From DATKMG01 sp035541995 (GTDB lineage: Bacteria; Acidobacteriota; Terriglobia; Versatilivoradales; Versatilivoraceae): DNA of 31,316 nt. The stretch is from assembly GCA_035541995.1 (NCBI GenBank), contig DATKMG010000015.1:1-31316 (forward strand). The letters run 5' to 3'. Of this stretch, positions 1 through 6,965 are shown piece after piece. The position numbers were made by a program, and so were the translations under genes. The notes under the pieces were generated by a model. It ran no database searches and was not told the DNA's origin. It saw nothing but the letters and a program-made list of their open reading frames with translations. Numbering within the stretch: position 1 is the first letter of the stretch; each line of letters begins with the position of its first letter.

Positions 1-647
1 CTCTTCACGTAACGCGTGCAACTGCGAAGGATTCCCGTTGGTTCTCCATTTGGGTCTTTTTCAATGAAACCGGGGCCACCGTCCGTAATCCGGAAATTCC
101 TGTCTATGCCGCTCAGCTTCAGGGCCAATGTGTTGAGCGAAGCATCTGGGCCTGTAGCAAACAGCACGGGATGATTCGGGGCCACCCGATCCAGTTCGGC
201 GCGCGTGGGATATCGTTGCTCCCTCAGGCGGGTGATAAAAACCTGGTGAACCTCAATCCATTCTCTGTCCTTCAGAACTTTGGCCCGGGATTTAATGTAT
301 TCCAACACGTCCTGTACGGTCTCCATGTCAGGTATCGGATGATCAAACTCGGTCATGCAGGCTGCTCCAGGATGCGCATGTGAGTCTATCAATCCGGGCA
401 AGACCATCTTTCCCCCTAGATCCACGACCTTCGTTTTCTGGCCACGAAGCTTCAGGATGGCAGTCTCCTGGCCGACTAGGAGGATTTGTTTGCCCTTCAC
501 GGCCATCCCCTGTTGGATGGAAAACTCCGGATCCACTGTCACGATTTTTCCATGATGGAAAATCAGGTCAGCTTCTTCTGCCAAAGCAGTGCCCCAGCAA
601 TACACCAGAATACTCAAAGCCAAACCTGCTCTAAAACAACCGATCAT
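1..647 (-). CDS. Secreted amidohydrolase, YtcJ-like (Amidohydro_3), 3' end cut by window edge
   Basis: Translating the minus strand from ATG at 647 gives an open frame that runs off the left edge, so about 215 N-terminal residues are visible. It opens with a hydrophobic stretch ending near ALAEEA, a plausible signal peptide. Then comes ADLIFHHGKIVTVDPEF, typical of the small beta-sandwich domain of amidohydrolases, and MVLPGLIDSHAHPG, which carries the HxH metal ligands that open the TIM barrel. The later GGPGFIEKDPNGEPTGIL stretch is characteristic of the YtcJ/Amidohydro_3 branch. A GAGGG ribosome site lies about 7 bases before the ATG. Family members hydrolyse C-N bonds in diverse substrates; the substrate here cannot be told. 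The gene diverges from the metallo-hydrolase at 1006. Confidence 0.88.
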   Translation of the reverse strand, partial: MIGCFRAGLALSILVYCWGTALAEEADLIFHHGKIVTVDPEFSIQQGMAVKGKQILLVGQETAILKLRGQKTKVVDLGGKMVLPGLIDSHAHPGAACMTEFDHPIPDMETVQDVLEYIKSRAKVLKDREWIEVHQVFITRLREQRYPTRAELDRVAPNHPVLFATGPDASLNTLALKLSGIDRNFRITDGGPGFIEKDPNGEPTGILRSCTRYVK

Positions 648-1005
648 GAGTAAGCCCTCGCAAGATACCGACAGCAATACCTGCCGATGTTCAGGTTTGA
701 TAGGAAGTACGAGACGATAACTGGACGGTCAACCGATGCCCATTACTTTGTTTTCATGTTCATCCTTTTCTAGGAATGAGTATAATCGTGTTCCCGGATG
801 CAAGGCGGTGGAACTCCGATTTTCTTTCTGAAGGTGCCCTATGACCTTTTCATGTTCACCCCGGCAGAAGAAAATGGCAGGGGTAGCCACGATGAATTCG
901 TAGTCTGAATTCATCGTGGGTTTCTTATGTGGGGTCAAAAGCCCACGACAAGCCCAAAGCGGCTTGTCGAGGCTACCAAAATTCGCACTTTCATGAGAGG
1001 ACATT
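648..1005. other. Divergent intergenic region between amidohydrolase and MBL-fold gene
   Basis: About 358 bases separate the two divergent start codons. Apart from the hairpin element at 815-994, a TATAAT hexamer at 781-786 could be a plus-strand -10 box, but no convincing -35 box lies 16-18 bases upstream. A minus-strand reading frame (729-1073) spans the region; it reads through the repeat and is not taken as a gene. Confidence 0.5.
815..994 (-). repeat. REP/BIME-like element, copy 1 (two GTAG-headed hairpins)
   Basis: This intergenic patch contains two hairpins. On the plus strand GTAG (883-886) precedes arms CCACGATGAATTC (887-899) and GAATTCATCGTGG (907-919), a perfect 13-bp stem. On the minus strand GTAG (rc of 973-976) precedes arms GGCTTGTCG/CGACAAGCC (961-969 and 946-954), followed by GGGCTTTT. 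The two units face each other tail to tail. The whole block is closely similar, inverted, to 15411-15585. A GTAG tetranucleotide before a hairpin is the hallmark of REP sequences served by RAYT transposases, a known fact about that family. That this element belongs to that class is inference. It ends directly before the ribosome site of the gene at 1006. Confidence 0.7.
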
Positions 1006-2070
1006 ATGATTTTGAAGGGAAGCCAGATTGCAGTAATTCTCGCTGCGCTATTTCGACTGGGAATTCCGATCATGGGAAACGCTCAACAAGAAAACCAAGG
1101 CTTTGAACCAGTAGTCGTGGAAACTCCCTGGAGCCAGCCTGTCGTCCCAGACCTGCCGACTTTTCTCGACATTCAGGTATATCGCCAGTTGAAGCCCGGA
1201 GACCCTTGGTCCAGCGGTGATTCTATTCGAAAACAACTGTCGAAGGAATATGAATCGGGTCAATTAAAACTGCGCCATTTCCCATGGAAAGTGGCCCAGG
1301 GCATATATGTACTGGGGAAAGATGAGGAGGGCCAGTTGATTTACCTCCTCGATACCGGGGCAGGCCTATTGCTGATCGACCCAAGTTACGATACCTGGCA
1401 GGATCTGCTGGTTCGCCAGATCCGAGAATTAAAATACGATCCTTCCCAGGTTAAATGGGTCCTGGTGACCCATTGTCATGTGGATCATGCCCAGTCCTGC
1501 CACGCCTGGCGAGCCAAGGGCGCCAAGATTTTTATTCCTGACGGAGATGCGCATCCTGTCGAGAGCGGTAATATGATTACGGCCTGGTGGCTCGTCCCAG
1601 AGCCGGACCGGCATTTCACAGGCTGTCCCGTCGATACCCGGATTTATGACGGAGATATTCTTGAGTTTGGAAAGATCAGCCTTTATGCAATTGCTACACC
1701 GGGCCACACGCCGGGATCCACCTGTTACTATCTCCGCCACGAAGGCAAGGATCTCCTTTTCTCCGGTGATATCGCTTTGCATGCGGGGCGACATGCGTGG
1801 ATGGGTAACTCTTACGCGGACTGGGACCAGTACCTCAAGTCTCTCGAAAAGTTGGCCCACTTCGCGGTTGGAGATAAGCGAGTCACTTACGAAGTTCTTC
1901 TGCCCGGTCATGGAGCCGTGGACTTAAAGGGAGGCCAACGCTCCGTGGATGAAACGGTTCGGATTGTGCGCAACATCTTGGCTCGCCGTCAAAGCGGTGA
2001 AACCATCGAGTGGATCGATCCCTACCCGTGGAATTGGTCACAGGGTGTGACCTACAAGCAACTACGCTAG
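1006..2070 (+). CDS. Secreted metallo-beta-lactamase-fold metallohydrolase
   Basis: The 354-residue product starts with a hydrophobic segment ending near GNAQQ, a likely signal peptide, so it probably acts in the periplasm. The dinuclear zinc motif HxHxDH is present at H156, H158, D160 and H161 (THCHVDHA). It is followed by ATPGHTPGS with H234, a FSGDI aspartate and a late LPGHG histidine near 302. This order is that of the MBL superfamily; the GHTPGS spacing resembles subclass B3-like and glyoxalase-II-like hydrolases. The sequence alone does not show beta-lactam hydrolysis, so no resistance function is claimed. The start is supported by GAGAGG five bases before the ATG. The next gene on the strand begins 160 bases downstream. 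Confidence 0.88.
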   Translation: MILKGSQIAVILAALFRLGIPIMGNAQQENQGFEPVVVETPWSQPVVPDLPTFLDIQVYRQLKPGDPWSSGDSIRKQLSKEYESGQLKLRHFPWKVAQGIYVLGKDEEGQLIYLLDTGAGLLLIDPSYDTWQDLLVRQIRELKYDPSQVKWVLVTHCHVDHAQSCHAWRAKGAKIFIPDGDAHPVESGNMITAWWLVPEPDRHFTGCPVDTRIYDGDILEFGKISLYAIATPGHTPGSTCYYLRHEGKDLLFSGDIALHAGRHAWMGNSYADWDQYLKSLEKLAHFAVGDKRVTYEVLLPGHGAVDLKGGQRSVDETVRIVRNILARRQSGETIEWIDPYPWNWSQGVTYKQLR

Positions 2071-2110
2071 TTTCTCTCCAAGAGACTCTCGTGTGGCAGG
2101 AAGGGGCTTT

Positions 2111-2221
2111 ATGGAAAATCCGGGTTTGACGGAGGGTCGCGCTCCTTATCGAGAGCTCGGCCCCGACGGTGCAGTGCCGTCCAACGTTTACATCCACTAC
2201 AGTGACCTGAAAAGATCGTGA
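2111..2221 (+). CDS. Possible 36-residue small protein
   Basis: A short frame starts at ATG 2111 behind AGGAAGGGG at good spacing, and ends with TGA at 2219-2221, immediately before the AGGAGC ribosome site of the next gene. The product (begins MENPGLTEGRAP, ends YSDLKRS) has no membrane segment and is not recognised. It could be a leader peptide coupling translation of the gene at 2231 or a chance frame. The good ribosome site and tight spacing are the only support. Confidence 0.25.
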   Translation: MENPGLTEGRAPYRELGPDGAVPSNVYIHYSDLKRS

Positions 2222-2230
2222 GGAGCTATC

Positions 2231-3235
2231 ATGAACGGTCGGGAACGCGTATTCGCGCTTTTGGATGGCCAGTCGCCGGATCACCTCCCTTTGATGCCGA
2301 TCACTATGATGTTCGCTGCACATCACATTGGCGCCACATACGGAAAGTATGCTCTTGATCATCACCTGATGGTTGAAGCGCAGGTTCGTACAGCAGAAGA
2401 TTTCGGGTTCGACCAGGTTTCAGCCATTACCGAGACTCGCGAAGCTCCCGACTGTGGGGCTGCAGTGCAGTACTTCGAAGACCAGCCGTACGCCCTGGAT
2501 GAAAGCCATGCTTGCCTGGCCGACAAGCAAGATCTTGCTTTGCTAAACGCCCCTGAGCCCGATGAAGGGGAGCACATGCGGGACCGCCTCATGGGCCTTC
2601 GTCTGATGAAAGAAAGGGTGGGGCAGGAAAAAGTGATCGAAGGATGGGTCGAAGGCCCCTGCCAGGGGGCTGCTGATTTGCGAGGAATCAATGCCCTGAT
2701 GCTCGACTTTTACGATGATCCGGATTTCGTGAAGGAACTCTTCGAATTCGTGTTGCAACTGGCTCTCGGTTTTGGGAAAGCTCAACTAGAGGCGGGTGCC
2801 GACTTGATCGGGATTGGTGATCCCGCTGCTTCACTGGTGGGGCCTCAGCTTTACAGGGATTTTGTTTGGCCCTTTGAAAAGCGGCTGGTTGAGGGGTTAC
2901 ATGCCCAGGGAGGCCGAGTCCGACTTCATATCTGCGGAGACGCTCGGCGGATTCTCAAAGAGATTGGGGACCTGGGCGTGGACATCGTCGATATTGATTC
3001 CAAAGTCCCGCTTGCCGAGGCGCGCCAAAAAATGGGGCCAGGGCAGATTTTGCTGGGTGGCTTGGATCCGGTACGGGTGTTGCAACAAGGGACCCCGGAT
3101 CAGATCCTTCGAGTGGTCGCTGACTGCCACCGCCAGGCAGGGTCGCGGTACATTTTGGGCGCGGGTTGTGAAGTCCCTCCGCAGACCCCCGCCGGGAACA
3201 TGCAGGCGCTCACTCAATATGCGCAAAGCCATTGA
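2231..3235 (+). CDS. Uroporphyrinogen decarboxylase-family protein, MtaA/CmuA methyltransferase type
   Basis: The 334-residue product opens with MNGRERVFALLDGQSPDHLP, the usual N-terminus of the URO-D superfamily. It has LEAGADLIGIGDPAAS in the barrel, HICGD (H233, C235) and GAGCEVPPQTPAGN (C313) near the C-terminus. The His-x-Cys plus distal Cys set matches the zinc-thiolate site of corrinoid-dependent methyltransferases such as MtaA/MtbA. True heme-pathway HemE lacks these cysteines, so heme synthesis is unlikely. No corrinoid protein is encoded in the window, so the partner and methyl donor are unknown. The ribosome site AGGAGC precedes the ATG by about five bases. It lies between a secreted MBL-fold hydrolase and a secreted LolA-like protein on the same strand. 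Confidence 0.87.
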   Translation: MNGRERVFALLDGQSPDHLPLMPITMMFAAHHIGATYGKYALDHHLMVEAQVRTAEDFGFDQVSAITETREAPDCGAAVQYFEDQPYALDESHACLADKQDLALLNAPEPDEGEHMRDRLMGLRLMKERVGQEKVIEGWVEGPCQGAADLRGINALMLDFYDDPDFVKELFEFVLQLALGFGKAQLEAGADLIGIGDPAASLVGPQLYRDFVWPFEKRLVEGLHAQGGRVRLHICGDARRILKEIGDLGVDIVDIDSKVPLAEARQKMGPGQILLGGLDPVRVLQQGTPDQILRVVADCHRQAGSRYILGAGCEVPPQTPAGNMQALTQYAQSH

Positions 3236-3304
3236 CAAGATCGTCTGACCGTGATGAATTGCAGAACACGAAGCTGTCTCGCATCTGATCGTGGAGGTAA
3301 GGGT

Positions 3305-4075
3305 ATGTTCCGAAGACTCTGGATTTCAATGCTACTCATCTTGAATTTCTGTTGTGGGATTGGCCAGGCTCAGTCCGTGGACGAACTGTTGGCCAAGCAT
3401 CTTCAGGCCGTAGGAGGCGCCGAAAAAATCGCGGCACTGCAGTCCCTAAGAATGACCGGCAAGATCACAATGATCCCTCTAAATGATTTCCGCAAAGCCG
3501 CCGGACTAGGCCAGGAGGCGCCGGTAACCCTGATGGTCAAGCGTCCCAATCAAGTGCGCATGGAAATTGACCGGCAAGGAAAAAAAGTCGTCCAGGCCTA
3601 TGATGGCAAAGAAAAGGCCTGGGGGCTTCAACCGGATGCTACCGAACCGGACATGCTGTTTGATGACGAGGGCGGGATGGGGGAAATGATGGCGTTGCTC
3701 CTGGAAGATCTAGCTGAACCGGAAGGGCCTCTGGTCAATGCAAAAGATAAATGGAAATCCGTGGACTTGGAGGGCAAGGAGGGTTCTGCAGCAGATGCAG
3801 CCTTCCGCTTGAAGTTGAGTCCGAAAGAAGGATTTGTGCGGAGTGCACTCTTGGGCGGGAAAACATTCCTCCTTCAGCAGACGCTGAGGCCAGGGAGCGA
3901 TTTCCAATTGGAGACCAGCTATGGCGACTACCAACCTTTCAACGGTGTACAATTGGCCCGCACTATTGAGAGCCGGATCGATGGAGAACTGTTTGTCCGA
4001 ATTCGAATCGACAGTGTGGAAGTGCCGAATTCCTTGGAGGACGCCGTATTCCAGGCGCCAGCCAAGAAAGAATGA
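3305..4075 (+). CDS. Secreted LolA-like (outer-membrane lipoprotein-sorting-type) protein
   Basis: The 256-residue product has a clear signal peptide (FRRLWISMLLILNFCCGI, cleaved near GQAQS). Then follows DELLAKHLQAVGGAEKIAAL, a start shared by many LolA-fold proteins in Acidobacteriota annotated as outer membrane lipoprotein-sorting proteins. Regular beta-strand stretches such as VRMEIDRQGKKVVQAYDGKE fit the half-barrel fold. A start at 3251 is possible, but 3305 is preferred because it has GGAGGTAAGG just upstream and begins exactly at the signal peptide. It is not the housekeeping LolA: length and sequence differ, and the role is probably lipid or lipoprotein binding in the periplasm. The tRNA-Lys begins 55 bases after the stop. 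Confidence 0.75.
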   Translation: MFRRLWISMLLILNFCCGIGQAQSVDELLAKHLQAVGGAEKIAALQSLRMTGKITMIPLNDFRKAAGLGQEAPVTLMVKRPNQVRMEIDRQGKKVVQAYDGKEKAWGLQPDATEPDMLFDDEGGMGEMMALLLEDLAEPEGPLVNAKDKWKSVDLEGKEGSAADAAFRLKLSPKEGFVRSALLGGKTFLLQQTLRPGSDFQLETSYGDYQPFNGVQLARTIESRIDGELFVRIRIDSVEVPNSLEDAVFQAPAKKE

Positions 4076-4130
4076 ACCCGACCTTTACATTCAAATGTTC
4101 TGCATGGTAACCTCTGGTTCGCACCCTGAG

Positions 4131-4206
4131 GGGCCGCTAGCTCAATCGGTAGAGCAACTGACTCTTAATCAGTAGGTTAGAGGTTCGATTCCTCTGCGGC
4201 TCACCA
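4131..4206 (+). tRNA. tRNA-Lys(CUU), CCA encoded
   Basis: A complete cloverleaf is readable. The acceptor stem pairs GGGCCGC (4131-4137) with GCGGCTC (4196-4202), including one G-U pair. The D-arm is GCTC/GAGC. The anticodon stem ACTGA/TCAGT encloses loop CTCTTAA with anticodon CTT at 4164-4166, which reads AAG lysine codons. The T-arm is AGAGG TTCGATT CCTCT, followed by discriminator A (4203) and genomic CCA (4204-4206). The accessory patch with insertion-sequence and restriction-gene remnants starts right after it. Confidence 0.97.
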
Positions 4207-4335
4207 GCTAAACCCCCTCCTAGCTTGCAGTTGCCGCCACTGGGTCATTAGCCTTTTTCTCACTCTCATTTTCACTATGACCACCTGCTATGACCACCCG
4301 GTGAAGTTCTCCCACTTTCTGAAATGCATCTGAAA

Positions 4336-4771
4336 GGTATTGTCAAGTTGAAGAAACCCGCGCAGACTGGGTAGATGAAAACCAACCTGCCCACTTATCA
4401 CGGATACCGATTTCCACCTGATATTATCAGTCATGCTGTTTGGCTCTACTACCGATTCTGCCTGAGCTTCCGAGATGTGGAAGACCTGCTGGCGGAGCGC
4501 GGGATTACCGTATCCTACGAGACGATCCGACAGCGAGAGCGACAAATGCGAGGATTCAAGTCCGTGGCTCAAACACAACGATTCTGGTCTGTACACGGAG
4601 TCATCCAGAATCTCTTCCGAATCGGACGCCACCTGCTACGGTCTGTCAACCACCGGCTCTTACGATCTCGCTCTTTCCTCGTTTGGCAAGAGGTAACGTG
4701 TACCTGATGAATCCCGAGGCCAGCCACAAACAGTCTCAACCTCACTCCAACGACGCCAAGTTGACAGTACC
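4336..4771 (+). mobile_element. Internally deleted IS6-type insertion sequence with both terminal inverted repeats
   Basis: The element is bounded by GGTATTGTCAAGTTG (4336-4350) and, inverted, GGTACTGTCAACTTG (4757-4771), identical at 13 of 15 positions. Inside is a transposase reading frame missing its catalytic core. At 436 bp it is about half the usual 750-900 bp of IS6 elements. The eight bases flanking each side (ATCTGAAA and TCGCTGAT) do not match, so no target duplication is visible. This suggests an old copy, or one end produced by recombination. It lies between the tRNA and the toxin-antitoxin operon. Confidence 0.82.
4375..4707 (+). pseudogene. IS6-family DDE transposase, catalytic core deleted
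   Basis: The 110-codon frame fuses the two ends of an IS6-type transposase. Residues 1-50 (YHGYRFPPDIISHAVWLYYR, then LSFRDVEDLLAERG and YETIR) match the N-terminal helix-turn-helix region. Directly after that, RQRERQMRGFKSVAQTQRFW and NLFRIGRHLL match the C-terminal end. The roughly 120-130 residues between, which carry the three acidic catalytic residues (DDE), are absent. The fusion is in frame, so a 110-residue protein could still be made: it would have the DNA-binding part but no strand-transfer activity. Identification is from recognition of family motifs, not from a search. Confidence 0.85.
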
Positions 4772-4827
4772 TCGCTGATGATTCCAGTCTCGCTACGGCA
4801 CATCTCCGGGATGTCCGGTTTTTCTAG

Positions 4828-4864
4828 TTGTCCATTAGTAATGGACAATGCTAATATTCGGACA
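4828..4864 (+). promoter_or_regulatory. Palindromic operator on putative promoter of the toxin-antitoxin operon
   Basis: Positions 4828-4848 form a perfect palindrome: arms TTGTCCATTA (4828-4837) and TAATGGACAA (4839-4848) around one G. Its left arm also reads as a -35 box TTGTCC (4828-4833), with TAATAT (4852-4857) 18 bases further as a -10 box. An outer inverted pair TGTCCG (4812-4817) and CGGACA (4859-4864) nests around it. AbiEi antitoxins are known to bind inverted repeats in their own promoter; that this site serves the AbiEi-like protein 31 bases downstream is inference from position. A TGGAGG ribosome site (from 4870) follows. Confidence 0.62.
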
Positions 4865-4878
4865 AACTGGAGGCGCCC

Positions 4879-5913
4879 ATGGACCTGGAGAAGCTGAAGC
4901 CGTTCAAAGAGCAACTGCAAGCAGTCCCTTTTATCCGCGAGGTGCGCCTTTCAAAACCAGAGGTATCGTCCCCCCACTCTCTGGACGGGATTGCCACAGT
5001 CAAGGCGAGCGGGGAACGTTTTGACCTAGCAATAGTTGTAAAGCATTCCTATCTGGACCGATCCTCCACGAACGCCCTGCTGGCAACTGCTGAATGGGTT
5101 CGGAAAGAGCGAGGCCAAGAGGTGCTTCTATTTGCCCGCTATATACCGAGACCCACGGGCGAGCGCCTCGTGGACGGCGGCATCAATTTTGTCGACCTGG
5201 TTGGGAATATGAATCTGGTTCTTGGCCGGGATTATCGCCGTACCATTCTTGGGCGGCAGGAGATCAAGAAGAGCCACCAGGTCAAACGTGCCACTCCAGC
5301 GCAGGTCAAGTTCCTCTTCACTCTGGCAGCCCACCCGGAATCCGCTGCCTGGCCGGTGCGTCAGTTGGCAGCCGTGGCGGGTATCAGTAAGAGTCAGGCT
5401 GCGGAAGTGCGCCAGGCTCTCTTGGAAACCGGCGTAATCGTGGAAAAAGCTGAGCGATTTCAGTTCCCTACGGCCGAACAACAGAAGGACCAGCTGTTGT
5501 TAGGTTATAGCCAGGTGTTGCGGCCGAAGCTGTTGGTCAATCGATTTCGCAGCCCGGATCGAGATCCCCAGGATTTCATCAAGCGCCTCCGTCCAATCCT
5601 GGGGGATAAAATTCATTACTCTCTGACAGGCGGACCGGCCTCTGAACTCCTGCAACATTTCTACAGGGGCATCGAGACACCCATCTTCCTGGTTGAGACA
5701 ACACCAGCCCTTTTGAGCCAACTGCGTCTGCTACCTGACAAGGCTGGGCCGGTAATCCTTCTGCACTTCTTTGGGGGACTAGCTCTCTGGAAGAGCGTCA
5801 AAGGAGTTCCAATTGCCCACCCTTGGCTTATATACGCAGAACTGATGCATTCAGATGACCCCCGCGCCCATGAGGCAGCAGAAGAATTGTGGGAGGAGTT
5901 TCTGGCAGGATGA
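4879..5913 (+). CDS. AbiEi-family type IV antitoxin / transcriptional regulator (COG4861-like)
   Basis: The 344-residue product resembles proteins annotated as type IV toxin-antitoxin AbiEi family antitoxins. Residues 1-130 form an alpha/beta module ending in GGINFVDLVGNMNLVLG (100-116); a FVDLVGN-like motif is usual in this family and recalls a restriction-endonuclease-like fold, which is inference. Residues about 137-197 look like a winged helix (PVRQLAAVAGISKSQAAEVR, then LLETGVIVEK). The rest is the AbiEi_2-type C-terminal domain. Canonical AbiEi has its winged helix at the very N-terminus, so the order here differs. Its stop overlaps the toxin start (ATGA), so the two are translationally coupled. 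A perfect palindrome sits on the promoter and suggests self-repression. The ATG has GGAGG five bases upstream. Confidence 0.78.
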   Translation: MDLEKLKPFKEQLQAVPFIREVRLSKPEVSSPHSLDGIATVKASGERFDLAIVVKHSYLDRSSTNALLATAEWVRKERGQEVLLFARYIPRPTGERLVDGGINFVDLVGNMNLVLGRDYRRTILGRQEIKKSHQVKRATPAQVKFLFTLAAHPESAAWPVRQLAAVAGISKSQAAEVRQALLETGVIVEKAERFQFPTAEQQKDQLLLGYSQVLRPKLLVNRFRSPDRDPQDFIKRLRPILGDKIHYSLTGGPASELLQHFYRGIETPIFLVETTPALLSQLRLLPDKAGPVILLHFFGGLALWKSVKGVPIAHPWLIYAELMHSDDPRAHEAAEELWEEFLAG

Positions 5914-6722
5914 CTGAGCTTTCCCCTGGCCAAGTCGAAGACATGCGCTCGCTGCAGCGGATTTGCTCATCCCATGGCGCGGATCTGGTGATTATAGGGG
6001 CTATCGCATATCAAGCCTTCATTGACGATCGTTACCGGCACACGCAAGATATTGATGTAGCTGTCGCTTTGGATCTGGAGGACTTCTCAAATCTCCGGCA
6101 AGATCTACTTGCAGCAGGATGGAGGCAGGCAGGAAATCTGGAGCATCGTTGGCGAGGTCCGGCCGACAGTCTCATTGACCTCCTCCCAGCGGGCAAATCA
6201 CTTCTTGCCGCCAAAGTGATTAACTGGCCGGCGGGCGGGATGACCATGAGCCTGGTGGGATTTGACCACGTTTTCCGGGATAGCATCCAGAAGGAACTTG
6301 CTCCTGGATTGTACGTGAAGATCGTTCCACCGTGCATACTGATCCTATTGAAAGTCGTTGCTTATATGGAGGACCGCCAGAGGCGATTTAAGGACTTGAT
6401 TGATATTAGAAATCTGTTGCTGAGGTACGAGCTGGACAATGACGTCCGGCGGTTCTCTGATGCCGTATTCGCCGCAAGCCTTCCCGATATTGAATATGCA
6501 GGGGCTTTCCTGATGGGGCAGGATGTGGCGGCTCTTTGCACACGGGAAGAAGCGGACCTCGTGCGAGCGTTTGTTCGCGACGTCTCCGATCCAAACAGTC
6601 CCCCCCACTCTGACTATGGCCGAGCCACCAACACCATTGAAATCGGGGAAGAACCAGTCAGGTGGCAGGAATTGGAGTCTTTTGAAAAAGGATTGATGTT
6701 CCGACCTTCGGACAGTAGTTAG
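5910..6722 (+). CDS. AbiEii-type nucleotidyltransferase toxin (COG4849-like)
   Basis: The 270-residue product has a minimal nucleotidyltransferase pattern: IIGAIAYQAF at 28-37, then HTQDIDVAVAL with D47 and D49 as metal-binding acidic residues. Later KVVAYMEDRQRRFKDLIDI carries the lysine and KD..D pattern of AbiEii toxins. The usual small-residue GG/GS motif is GAIAY here, a mild deviation. AbiEii-type toxins transfer nucleotides to RNA (tRNA acceptor ends in studied relatives) and stop growth; the target here is not known. The start at 5910 is chosen because its ATG overlaps the antitoxin stop by four bases and GGAGGAG lies upstream; an upstream in-frame ATG at 5889 would lie deep in the antitoxin gene. 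The frame looks intact. Confidence 0.78.
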   Translation: MTELSPGQVEDMRSLQRICSSHGADLVIIGAIAYQAFIDDRYRHTQDIDVAVALDLEDFSNLRQDLLAAGWRQAGNLEHRWRGPADSLIDLLPAGKSLLAAKVINWPAGGMTMSLVGFDHVFRDSIQKELAPGLYVKIVPPCILILLKVVAYMEDRQRRFKDLIDIRNLLLRYELDNDVRRFSDAVFAASLPDIEYAGAFLMGQDVAALCTREEADLVRAFVRDVSDPNSPPHSDYGRATNTIEIGEEPVRWQELESFEKGLMFRPSDSS

Positions 6723-6965
6723 TCTGGACTCAGGGCCCGACGTGCCATGAACTTAGCTTAGAGACTGGCCGCTACTGGATTCATCTTCGAATTCATATTG
6801 AGCTGAGGTGGTCTAATAGAAACGCCTCTGCGGGTCAGAATTACGGCATTAGGTCCTTCCACCCGATCTATGGCAGTACTCCCCATTTTCTGGTAAGGAT
6901 TGGTCGTTCTCCCCGGGGGAAGTAACTCTTCCTGTGTTTCTCACTCTGCTCTAATCAGTATATCC
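6723..6965. other. Non-coding gap after the toxin-antitoxin operon
   Basis: No gene, clear hairpin or repeat is visible in these 243 bases. They end at the ATG of the hsdR remnant, where the preceding sequence shows no convincing ribosome site. Confidence 0.4.

Noticed and set aside
781..786. TATAAT as promoter for the MBL-fold gene
   Set aside because: No acceptable -35 box at 16-18 bases, and the hairpin element lies between it and the gene.
729..1073. Minus-strand reading frame of 114 codons, whose part MNSDYEFIVATPAI recurs as MNSEYEFIVATPAI in the frame beginning near 15490
   Set aside because: The peptide match follows from the DNA repeat itself; it reads through both hairpins, lacks a ribosome site, and the two frames diverge after an indel.
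1006..2070. Calling the MBL-fold gene a class B3 beta-lactamase
   Set aside because: The motif set is shared by many hydrolases, and the last-ligand region (LPGHG) is more like general MBL hydrolases; resistance cannot be claimed from the sequence.
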